Shown piece by piece: positions 6,496 to 14,242 of a stretch of DNA of 34,323 nt. Within the stretch, counting starts at the first letter, position 1. Every line of letters begins with the position of its first letter. The notes below the pieces were generated by a model, which saw only the letters and a program-made list of their open reading frames with translations, searched no databases and was not told the origin of the DNA. The DNA is from Paludibacteraceae bacterium (GTDB lineage Bacteria; Bacteroidota; Bacteroidia; Bacteroidales; Paludibacteraceae), in assembly GCA_024405875.1 (NCBI GenBank), contig JAKSOA010000022.1, positions 1 to 34,323 of the forward strand, written 5' to 3'. Made by a program: the position numbers and the translations under genes.

Positions 6496-9179
6496 CATTT
6501 AAGGTTAATTACAATACCAATTGGGGAGAGACTCTGTATGTGTGCGGTTCCACTCCTGAGCTTGGAAACAATCTCTACTCCAAGGCCGTTAAAATGGAGT
6601 ATAAGGAGAATGGCAACTGGGAGGCTACAGTTGACTTCCACGTAATGAAAGAGTTGTCATACCGCTACTATGTGCTTGCTGATGACAAACGTTACTGGAC
6701 AGAATGGGGACCTAACCGCCGTGCCATTCTTATTAAAGACGCTCCACATACATTCAATGACACCTGGCGTGTAAACGGCGTTGACAAGACCTACTACTCA
6801 GGTGCGTTTACAGAAGGACTTATTCTTCACAAACCTATTGACCCTGAGATTAAGCTTCCACGGTCAGCAAAAGTGCTTGGCTTTGTAATATCAGCACCAA
6901 ACATAAGTCAGGACCTATGCGTTGGCATACTTGGTTCTTGCAAAGAGTTGGGAAACTGGGACGAAAGCAAGGTTGTTCTTCTGAATGACCACTTCTACCC
7001 TATGTGGATGACCGCCATAAACCCCACTAAACTTCCAGAGCGTATTGAGTATAAATATGTTGTTTGTGAGCGTGACACAAAAAAGGTGATAGCGTGGGAA
7101 TGGGGAGAGAACCGTTATTTGTCAACCGCCGGGATTGAAGGCATAAATGTTATACGAGATGAGGTTTTGCGTTACGGCATCGGGGATTTCAAATGTGCCG
7201 GTGTTGCAATACCTATATTCTCACTACGCACAAATGAGAGTTTTGGTATAGGAGAGTTCTCTGACATAAAGAAGATGGTGGATTGGGCAAACAAGAGCGG
7301 TCAGAAAGTTATTCAGACTCTGCCAATCAATGACACCACACGTTTCCGCACAAACGCAGACTCATATCCGTACAGTGCAATTTCTGTAATGGGACTGCAC
7401 CCTATCTACATTAATCCGTTTGAGATAGGTGAACTTGCTGACAGTGCCAAGATGGAAGAGTTCCGCAAGGCTCAGTCAGAGTTCAACCAAAGTCCTACCG
7501 TTATGTACCAGGAGGTTTGCGCTAAGAAGTGGGAATATTTCCGCCTAATATTCAAGCAAGTTGGCAAACAGGTGCTTGCAAGCGCTGAATTCAAAGCATT
7601 TGATAAAGAGAATGCAGAGTGGCTTCACCCATACGCTTGTTTTTGTCTGCTTAGAGATGAGTACGGCACATCAGATTTCAAACAATGGGAGACAAACTCA
7701 CGATATGCCAAGGAGTTCTATACAAGCATATCTAAATCAAAAGAATATGGTGACAAACTTAAAATACACCTATTCCTGCAATTTATAGCACATAAGCAAC
7801 TACTATCAGCAACACAGTATGCAAGTGAGCACGGAGTTGTTTTAAAAGGCGATATCCCAATCGGCATAAGTCCTGAGAGCGTTGAGGCTTGGACAGACCC
7901 ACAACTCTTCAATCTTGACAGCCAGGCGGGCGCTCCACCTGACCCGTTCTCCGCAACAGGTCAGAACTGGGGATTCCCTACATATAACTGGCAGGCTATG
8001 AGTGAGGACGGTTACAGTTGGTGGATGAAGCGTTTCAAGAAGATGGAGACCTACTTCAAAGTCTATCGTATTGACCACGTTCTTGGTTTCTTCCGTATAT
8101 GGAGAATGAATGGCGGTGATGTACAAGGTTTGCTCGGACAATTTGACCCCGCCCTGCCTATGACAGAGCAAGAGATTTGCAGTTATGGAACTTGGTTTGA
8201 GTATCATAGAATGACGCATCCGTTCATTCGTGAGTATATGCTCTCTCAGATGTTCGGAGATAACGCACAATTCGTCAAGAACACATTCCTTGAGATAGTT
8301 ACAGCAGGTATCTACCGTTTCCGTCAGGATTTCCCTAACCAAAGAGCCGCTGAAAAATTCTTCAACAATAACAGTGCTGAGAAATTAGGACTTTCAGAAG
8401 ATGACTATAAATGGATTGAAGGTGGCGTAATGAGTCTCTACACTGAGGTACTCTTTATTGAGGATTGTCACGAGAAAGGCAAGTTCCACCCAAGAATAGG
8501 AATGCAGAACACATACTCTTTCAGAGAACTCAGTTGGAATGACCAACAGGCTCTGAACCGCTTGTATGATGATTTCTTCTATCACCGTCACAATCAATTC
8601 TGGGGAGAACAGGCTATGAAGAAACTACCGTCACTGCTTAATTCAACCAATATGTTGTGCTGTGCTGAGGATTTAGGTATGATTCCAACTTGCGTTCCTG
8701 AGGTTATGAAGAACCTCTATATGCTCTCACTTGAGATTGAGCGTATGCCAAAAGACCCGCACGATGAGTTTGTACAACTCCATAAAATACCATACCTATC
8801 TGTTTGCACCACATCAACCCACGATATGGCCCCTATACGCCTATGGTGGAAAGAGGACCGCGGACTTACACAGCGTTATTACAACTACTATCTTGGCAAT
8901 TGGGGCGACGCACCGGAGAACTGCGAGCCTTGGATTTGTGAGCAGATGCTTAACCGCCACCTCTACACTCCTGCTATGCTGGTTATCCTCCCACTGCAAG
9001 ACTGGCTATCAATTGACGGTGATGTAAGACGTGCTAACGAGAATGATGAACGCATTAACATTCCGTCAGACCCACACCACTTCTGGTGCTACAGAATTCA
9101 CAAGAATCTTGAGGAGTTAATTAGCAACGATGTCTTGAATAATAAAATTTCAGAGATGGTAAAAAATAGCGGTCGCTAA
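6486..9179 (+). CDS. malQ: 4-alpha-glucanotransferase MalQ (GH77) with two CBM20 domains
   Basis: This amylomaltase transfers alpha-1,4-glucan segments between maltodextrins, releasing glucose. The 897-residue protein has two N-terminal starch-binding CBM20 domains (about residues 1-105 and 125-235; LYVCGSTPELGN and VGILGSCKELGNWD) followed by a GH77 barrel (about 245-885). Catalytic residues are Asp530 (nucleophile, RIDHVLGFFR), Glu728 (acid/base, CAEDLG) and Asp780 (STHDM). The layout matches plant DPE2 and the MalQ of Bacteroidota rather than the single-domain E. coli enzyme. No signal peptide is present, so it acts in the cytoplasm. The start codon lies in an 18-bp inverted repeat and the gene ends with a strong terminator. 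No other starch gene is in the window. Confidence 0.95.
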   Translation: MKVTFKVNYNTNWGETLYVCGSTPELGNNLYSKAVKMEYKENGNWEATVDFHVMKELSYRYYVLADDKRYWTEWGPNRRAILIKDAPHTFNDTWRVNGVDKTYYSGAFTEGLILHKPIDPEIKLPRSAKVLGFVISAPNISQDLCVGILGSCKELGNWDESKVVLLNDHFYPMWMTAINPTKLPERIEYKYVVCERDTKKVIAWEWGENRYLSTAGIEGINVIRDEVLRYGIGDFKCAGVAIPIFSLRTNESFGIGEFSDIKKMVDWANKSGQKVIQTLPINDTTRFRTNADSYPYSAISVMGLHPIYINPFEIGELADSAKMEEFRKAQSEFNQSPTVMYQEVCAKKWEYFRLIFKQVGKQVLASAEFKAFDKENAEWLHPYACFCLLRDEYGTSDFKQWETNSRYAKEFYTSISKSKEYGDKLKIHLFLQFIAHKQLLSATQYASEHGVVLKGDIPIGISPESVEAWTDPQLFNLDSQAGAPPDPFSATGQNWGFPTYNWQAMSEDGYSWWMKRFKKMETYFKVYRIDHVLGFFRIWRMNGGDVQGLLGQFDPALPMTEQEICSYGTWFEYHRMTHPFIREYMLSQMFGDNAQFVKNTFLEIVTAGIYRFRQDFPNQRAAEKFFNNNSAEKLGLSEDDYKWIEGGVMSLYTEVLFIEDCHEKGKFHPRIGMQNTYSFRELSWNDQQALNRLYDDFFYHRHNQFWGEQAMKKLPSLLNSTNMLCCAEDLGMIPTCVPEVMKNLYMLSLEIERMPKDPHDEFVQLHKIPYLSVCTTSTHDMAPIRLWWKEDRGLTQRYYNYYLGNWGDAPENCEPWICEQMLNRHLYTPAMLVILPLQDWLSIDGDVRRANENDERINIPSDPHHFWCYRIHKNLEELISNDVLNNKISEMVKNSGR

Positions 9180-9238
9180 TACATTTGGGAAACTTTTGAG
9201 AGGTGTTAAAAAATTAAACGCCTAACAATCAATAAATT

Positions 9239-9281
9239 AAAAAATATTTTGGAAAACTTTGATTTCCAAAATATTTTTTTT
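9239..9281 (+). terminator. Rho-independent terminator after malQ
   Basis: A 17-base left arm (9239-9255, ending TTTTGGAAA) is perfectly complementary to 9263-9279. The 7-nt loop is ACTTTGA and the hairpin ends in a run of T. The AT-only outer part also gives an A-run on the left. The stretch 9282-9396 after it contains no gene or recognisable signal apart from a short CAGCATA/TATGCTG pairing. Confidence 0.85.
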
Positions 9282-9396
9282 GTTAATAACTTCAATCAAA
9301 ATTTCTTCATAAAAAGTTGTTTCATTTGTAAAAGTTCCATAGTTTTGCAAAGTCAATCGCAGCATATTTTTTGCAACTTGTTTTTATGCTGTGAAA

Positions 9397-9570
9397 AATT
9401 TATAAAACAATACGAACACCATAACGCCGCCCGAAGTAGAATCACATACAAAACAAGGCACGAACAGTTAGCCTACGGAGTAGGCGTATTTTTGTGAGTC
9501 TCCGTAGTTTTGTGTGATTATACGAGGGATATACGGGCGTTCCCAAAGGTGTGAGTATGTTTTATAAATT
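9397..9570 (+). ncRNA. Repeated structured element, copy 1 (malQ-nrdJ gap)
   Basis: The segment folds into one long branched-free hairpin. Outer arms AATTTATAAAACAATAC (9397-9413) and GTATGTTTTATAAATT (9555-9570) pair with one bulge. Inside them come ACACC/GGTGT, AACGCC/GGCGTT, AATCACA/TGTGATT, CAAAAC/GTTTTG, CACGAA/TTTGTG (one G-U pair) and the apical hairpin GCCTAC-GGA-GTAGGC. About 140 nt of the core are closely similar to 28011-28177 read on the minus strand, while the outer arms and the apical stem differ in sequence but still pair. It ends 53 nt before nrdJ on the same strand. It may be a structured RNA or a palindromic mobile element. I do not recognise it as a named family. Confidence 0.75.
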
Positions 9571-9623
9571 ATAGAAGGTTTGCATAAGAAAACAACAATA
9601 TAACATTAAAATAAATAAAAACT

Positions 9624-12158
9624 ATGGAACAAAGAACTTACTCCTTTGATGAGGCAATGAAAGCCACCACGGAATATTTCCTTGGTGACGAACTTGCAGC
9701 CAAAGTCTGGATTAACAAGTATGCCTTGAAAGACTCTTTCGGGAACATATTTGAGCAGACACCTGCAGATATGCATCATCGTCTGGCATCAGAGATTGCC
9801 AGAATTGAAAACAAGTACCCTAACCCACTCACAGAGCAGCAACTCTTTGACCTGTTTGACCACTTTAAATATATAATACCTCAAGGTGGCCCTATGACAG
9901 GTATTGGCAACAACTATCAGATTGCCTCACTCTCAAACTGCTTTGTAATTGGATTTAATGAGGAATCAGACTCATACGGTGCTGTAATGAAGATTGATGA
10001 GGAGCAGGTTCAACTTATGAAACGTCGTGGCGGTGTAGGTCACGACCTATCTCACATACGCCCATACGGTTCTCCGGTAAAGAACTCAGCACTTACATCT
10101 ACAGGTATTGTTCCGTTTATGGAGCGTTACTCAAACTCAACACGTGAGGTGGCACAGGACGGACGTCGTGGTGCTCTAATGCTTAGCGTCTCTATCAAGC
10201 ACCCTGATTCAGAGTCATTTATTGACGCTAAGATGACAGAGGGCAAGGTTACAGGCGCAAATGTTTCTGTCAAAATCCACGATGACTTTATGAAGGCTGT
10301 CATTGACGGGAAACCATACAAGCAGCAATACCCTATCAATGCTAAGAAACCACAGTTTGAGAAGGAGATTAACGCAACGGAACTTTGGAAGAAGATTGTT
10401 CATAATGCTTGGAAATCAGCAGAGCCGGGAGTACTCTTCTGGGATACAATTACACGTGAGTCAGTTCCTGACTGCTATGCAGACCTTGGTTACCGTACCG
10501 TTTCAACAAACCCTTGCGGAGAGATTCCACTATGTCCGTATGACAGTTGCCGCCTTATAGCACTTAACCTCTACAGTTATGTTGAGAACCCATTCACTCC
10601 AAACGCAAAGTTCAACTTTGAACTATTCAAGACACACGCCGCTCTTGCTCAGCGCATAATGGATGACATTATTGACCTTGAGATGGAGAAGATTGATATG
10701 ATTCTCGCAAAAATCAACTCAGACCCTGAATCAGAGTCAATTAAGCAGACAGAGCGTGAACTTTGGGAGAAAATCAAGTCAAAAACAATCAAGGGTCGTC
10801 GTACAGGTGTGGGCATTACCGCTGAAGGTGATATGATTGCCGCCCTAAACCTACGCTATGGAACCCCAGAGGCTACAGATTTCTCAGAACAAATTCAAAA
10901 AAATCTTGCGATAGCCTGCTACGGCTCATCTGTTAATATGGCTAAGGAGCGTGGCGCGTTTGAGATTTATGACACTGAGCGTGAGGCTAAGAACCCATTC
11001 ATAAACCGTCTGAAAGAGGCTGACCCAGGACTCTATGAGGAGATGAAGAAGTATGGACGCCGTAACATAGCCTGTCTTACAATTGCTCCTACAGGCACCA
11101 CAAGCCTTATGTCTCAGACAACATCAGGTATAGAGCCAGTGTTCCGTCCTGTATATAAACGCCGTAGAAAAGTGAATCCTAATGACATTCAGGCTCACGT
11201 TGATTTTGTTGACCCCGATGGAAACTCTTGGGAGGAGTTCATAGTGTTCCACCACAAGTTTGTAACCTGGATGGAGGCTAACGGATACCCTACCGCAAAA
11301 AAATACTCTCAGGAGGAACTTGATGAGATGGTTGCTAAGTCACCATACTTCAAGGCTACCGCAAATGATGTTGACTGGCTTGAGAAGGTAAGAATGCAGG
11401 GAAGAATACAGAAATGGGTTGACCACTCAATAAGCGTCACCATCAACCTGCCTTCAGATGTCTCTGAGGAACTTGTAAACGAGCTCTACATTGAGGCTTG
11501 GAAATGCGGATGTAAGGGCTGTACTGTATATCGTGACGGCTCACGCACAGGCGTTCTTGTTGACAGTAACAAGAAAGAGGAGTCAAAACCTTGCAACTGC
11601 TATCCTGAAATAACTCCAAAGCGTCCTAAAGAGTTGGATTGTGACGTTGTCCGTTTCCAAAACAACAAAGATAAGTGGATTGCCTTTGTAGGTCTTTTGA
11701 ATGGTAAACCATACGAAATATTCACCGGTCTTGTAGATGATGAGGACGGACTTATGCTTCCAAAATCAGTTGAGAAGGGAAAAATCATAAGAAACGTACA
11801 CGAAGACACTGGCGTTAAGACCTATGACTTCCAATTTACCAACAAATACGGTTACAAGATTACAATTGAGGGTCTGTCACACAAATTCAACCCTGAATTC
11901 TGGAACTATGCAAAACTGATTTCAGGTGTGCTACGTTATGGTATGCCTATTGACCAGATTGTAAAACTTGTTGGTAGTCTGCAACTTAACAATGAGTCAA
12001 TCAACAACTGGAAGATGGGTGTTGAGCGCGCTCTTAAGAAATATATCCCTGATGGCACAGAGTCAGGTCAGAAATGTCCTCACTGCGGTCAGCCACTCAC
12101 ATTCACAGAGGGCTGTATGAAGTGCAATAACTGCGGATATTCAAGATGCGGTGGATGA
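9624..12158 (+). CDS. nrdJ: Adenosylcobalamin-dependent ribonucleotide reductase (class II)
   Basis: NrdJ reduces ribonucleotides to deoxyribonucleotides using coenzyme B12 and needs no oxygen. The 844-residue protein has the class II core: SLSNC with Cys106 (first redox Cys), NPCGE at 296-300 (Asn296, thiyl-radical Cys298, Glu300) and Cys309 (second redox Cys, 11 residues after Cys298 as in the Thermotoga enzyme). The C-terminal tail carries CPHCG, CMKCNNCG and CGG (residues 818-844), the Cys-rich swinging arm that re-reduces the active site. The loop KRRGGVGHDLSHIRP is also typical. No cobalamin riboswitch is visible upstream; instead the repeated structured element lies there. The gene is convergent with the ABC-F gene, 27 nt apart. 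The nrdJ assignment is secure. Confidence 0.95.
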   Translation: MEQRTYSFDEAMKATTEYFLGDELAAKVWINKYALKDSFGNIFEQTPADMHHRLASEIARIENKYPNPLTEQQLFDLFDHFKYIIPQGGPMTGIGNNYQIASLSNCFVIGFNEESDSYGAVMKIDEEQVQLMKRRGGVGHDLSHIRPYGSPVKNSALTSTGIVPFMERYSNSTREVAQDGRRGALMLSVSIKHPDSESFIDAKMTEGKVTGANVSVKIHDDFMKAVIDGKPYKQQYPINAKKPQFEKEINATELWKKIVHNAWKSAEPGVLFWDTITRESVPDCYADLGYRTVSTNPCGEIPLCPYDSCRLIALNLYSYVENPFTPNAKFNFELFKTHAALAQRIMDDIIDLEMEKIDMILAKINSDPESESIKQTERELWEKIKSKTIKGRRTGVGITAEGDMIAALNLRYGTPEATDFSEQIQKNLAIACYGSSVNMAKERGAFEIYDTEREAKNPFINRLKEADPGLYEEMKKYGRRNIACLTIAPTGTTSLMSQTTSGIEPVFRPVYKRRRKVNPNDIQAHVDFVDPDGNSWEEFIVFHHKFVTWMEANGYPTAKKYSQEELDEMVAKSPYFKATANDVDWLEKVRMQGRIQKWVDHSISVTINLPSDVSEELVNELYIEAWKCGCKGCTVYRDGSRTGVLVDSNKKEESKPCNCYPEITPKRPKELDCDVVRFQNNKDKWIAFVGLLNGKPYEIFTGLVDDEDGLMLPKSVEKGKIIRNVHEDTGVKTYDFQFTNKYGYKITIEGLSHKFNPEFWNYAKLISGVLRYGMPIDQIVKLVGSLQLNNESINNWKMGVERALKKYIPDGTESGQKCPHCGQPLTFTEGCMKCNNCGYSRCGG

Positions 12159-12171
12159 AAACAGTGAAAAG

Positions 12172-12199
12172 TTAACTTTTATTTTTTAACTTTTAACTA
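12172..12199. repeat. 28-bp TTAACTTT-type repeat between nrdJ and the ABC-F gene
   Basis: The 28 bases from 12172 to 12199 are identical to 18315-18342, and a diverged relative lies at 29707-29742. They are built from TTAACTTT units around a T-run. The stop codon of the ABC-F gene (12186-12188, minus) lies inside. AAAAGTTAA at 12167-12175 can pair with TTAACTTTT (12186-12194), so a convergent terminator role is possible. Confidence 0.7.
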
Positions 12200-14108
12200 G
12201 ATACATCCATTCTGTTTCTAAGGCTTCAATCTCTTTTTTGAGGGTGGCATATTGAGTAAAGATGGCGTTGTCAAAATTTGATGACGCCATTTTCTCTTCC
12301 AAAGCCTTAATCTCAGCCTCCTTATCAGAAATCTTTTTCTCTATCTCAGCAACCGCCTTGTCGGCACGCTGCTGTCTGCGTTGCTGCTCCTTACGCTCCT
12401 CGTATGAGAGTTGAGGCTCTTTTTTGACATCGGGGTTACTCTTTTGTGGTGACTGTATAGGCTTTTGAAGAGTTTTATTTCTCTCCAACTCCTGAAGATT
12501 GGCAATTTTCTTATCTTGAAGGAAATCATAGATGCCGCCTATGTGAGGAACTACCTTCCCACCACCAAACTCATATACCATAGATACCAGACCATCAAGA
12601 AACTCACGGTCGTGGGAGACAATTATGGCTGTGCCGTCAAACTCCTTAATAGCCTGTTTCAGAACATCTTTACTCATCATATCAAGGTGATTCGTAGGCT
12701 CGTCAAGAATGAGCAGATTCACCGGCTCAAGTAGCAGTTTTATCATTGCGAGCCTTGAACGCTCACCACCAGATAGCACCTTCACCTTCTTGTCTGACGC
12801 CTCGCCACCAAACATAAAGGCACCCAATATATCTCGTATCTTTGTTCTGATATCACCTACGGCAACATTATCAATGGTCTCAAACACAGTCTGAGTCTCA
12901 TCAAGCAACGATGCCTGGTTCTGGGCGAAGTAACCAATCTTAACATTATGCCCTATTTTTAGTTCTCCTGTATGCTCCAACTCCCCCATTATACATTTGA
13001 CAAGAGTTGACTTACCCTCACCGTTTTTACCCACGAAGGCTACCTTCTGACCTCTCTCAATTGTCAGTTCCACTCCGTCAAACACCTTATGACTGCCAAA
13101 ACTCTTACCAACACCCTCCATTATAACCGGATATGAACCGGAACGTGGTGCAGGCGGGAACTTCAAACGCAGAGCACTGTTATCCTCCTCATCTATCTCA
13201 ATACGCTCAATTTTCTCCAAAGCCTTTATTCTGGACTGAACCTGAACAGATTTTGTGGCTTTGTAACGGAAACGTTCAATAAACTCCTCCGTATCCTTAA
13301 TCTCCTTCTGCTGGTTAAGATAGGCACGCATCTGTTGCTCACGGCGTTCTTTACGCAGTTCCACATACTTGCTGTAGTTTGCTTTATAGTCATAAATCTT
13401 ACCCAGACATATCTCTATGGTGCGGTTTGTGGCGGCATCAAGGAAAGCACGGTCGTGGGAGACAAGCAAAACGGCGCCAGAATAGTTTGCGATAAAGTTT
13501 TCAAGCCACCCTATTGACTCAATGTCAAGATGGTTTGTAGGCTCGTCAAGCAACAAAAGTGACGGATGTTGCAGCAGAATCTTGGCAAGTTCTATTCTCA
13601 TACGCCAGCCACCGCTGAACTCAGATGAGGGACGACTGAAGTCTGAACGCAGGAAACCAAGACCCATAAGAGTCTTCTCCGCAGCCGCTGTCTTATCCTG
13701 CCCGCCCATAATGGCAAGACGTTCATTCAAAATGCTTATATCATCAATAAGTTTCTGATAACTCTCAGTCTCATAATCCTCCCGCTCACATAGTTCCTGA
13801 TTCTTACGCTCCAACTCCGCCTCAATCTCATTAATATGACTGAACGCCTTCATAACCTCGTCAATAACCGTTGTGTCATCGGCAGGAATCATTGTCTGCG
13901 GTAAATATCCTATGGTATATCCTGACGGTATGTTCACTCTCCCCGATGTAGGTGTTTGCAGACCCGCTATAATCTTGAGCATTGTGCTCTTACCTGCACC
14001 GTTCTTACCGGCAAGGGCTATACGGTCTTTGTCATTAACCACGTATGAGACTTTGTCAAACAAAGCACGGTCACTGAATATTACTGATAAATTCTCTACT
14101 GAAATCAT
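12186..14108 (-). CDS. ABC-F family ATPase
   Basis: ABC-F proteins are soluble twin-ATPase proteins that act on ribosomes; they have no membrane domain. The start at 14108 (MISVENLSV, 640 residues) is preferred because an upstream extension would run through the promoter. Walker A motifs are GKNGAGKST (34-42) and GKNGEGKST. Signatures are SGGWRMRIELAK and LSGGERSRLAMIK, and Walker B/Asp loops are LLLLDEPTNHLD and LLILDEPTNHLD. The linker between the cassettes is charged and helical (about residues 235-300), as in the P-site tRNA interaction motif. The last ~100 residues are a Lys/Glu-rich coiled coil, resembling YdiF/Uup. The gene appears to be transcribed as a nearly leaderless mRNA. Housekeeping ABC-F is more likely than antibiotic resistance, but the sequence alone cannot decide. 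Confidence 0.93.
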   Translation of the reverse strand: MISVENLSVIFSDRALFDKVSYVVNDKDRIALAGKNGAGKSTMLKIIAGLQTPTSGRVNIPSGYTIGYLPQTMIPADDTTVIDEVMKAFSHINEIEAELERKNQELCEREDYETESYQKLIDDISILNERLAIMGGQDKTAAAEKTLMGLGFLRSDFSRPSSEFSGGWRMRIELAKILLQHPSLLLLDEPTNHLDIESIGWLENFIANYSGAVLLVSHDRAFLDAATNRTIEICLGKIYDYKANYSKYVELRKERREQQMRAYLNQQKEIKDTEEFIERFRYKATKSVQVQSRIKALEKIERIEIDEEDNSALRLKFPPAPRSGSYPVIMEGVGKSFGSHKVFDGVELTIERGQKVAFVGKNGEGKSTLVKCIMGELEHTGELKIGHNVKIGYFAQNQASLLDETQTVFETIDNVAVGDIRTKIRDILGAFMFGGEASDKKVKVLSGGERSRLAMIKLLLEPVNLLILDEPTNHLDMMSKDVLKQAIKEFDGTAIIVSHDREFLDGLVSMVYEFGGGKVVPHIGGIYDFLQDKKIANLQELERNKTLQKPIQSPQKSNPDVKKEPQLSYEERKEQQRRQQRADKAVAEIEKKISDKEAEIKALEEKMASSNFDNAIFTQYATLKKEIEALETEWMYLVKS

Positions 14109-14116
14109 AAACGCTG

Positions 14117-14147
14117 CAAAGTTAGTGCAAGCCGAGAGCAAAACAAA
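14117..14147 (-). promoter_or_regulatory. Bacteroidota promoter of the ABC-F gene
   Basis: On the minus strand TTTG (14144-14147), a 19-nt spacer and TAACTTTG (14117-14124) fit the -33/-7 consensus. The ATG at 14108 lies 8 nt after the -7 box, so the mRNA would be leaderless or nearly so. The same GTA/GCA-CTAACTTTGCA core occurs before pyrK. Confidence 0.75.
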
Positions 14148-14212
14148 ATTTATTTTTGTGTTGCCGAGGGGTTTCAGGCGTTCCTTTCGGTTTTATATGT
14201 TCTAATTTAGTA

Positions 14213-14238
14213 TTTGTACTGAATTATTTTTATATTTG
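14213..14238 (+). promoter_or_regulatory. Probable promoter of the AddB-like gene
   Basis: TATATTTG (14231-14238) fits the -7 consensus and ends four bases before the ATG at 14243, which implies a leaderless mRNA. A TTTG lies at 14213-14216 but with a 14-nt spacer, shorter than the usual 19-21, so the -33 box is uncertain. Confidence 0.6.
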
Positions 14239-14242
14239 CAAT

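Noticed and set aside
9249-9497. Open frame of 82 codons (+) after malQ
   Set aside because: It starts in the malQ terminator and ends inside the structured element. Composition is AT-rich and the peptide has no protein-like pattern.
9397-9570. Integron attC site (AACGCC and GGGCGTT ends recall Vibrio repeats)
   Set aside because: The GTTRRRY/RYYYAAC core is not met in either copy, and there are no integrase or cassette arrays; genes around are housekeeping.
12465-14205. Several plus-strand open frames opposite the ABC-F gene
   Set aside because: They mirror conserved ABC motifs on the other strand and are shadows.
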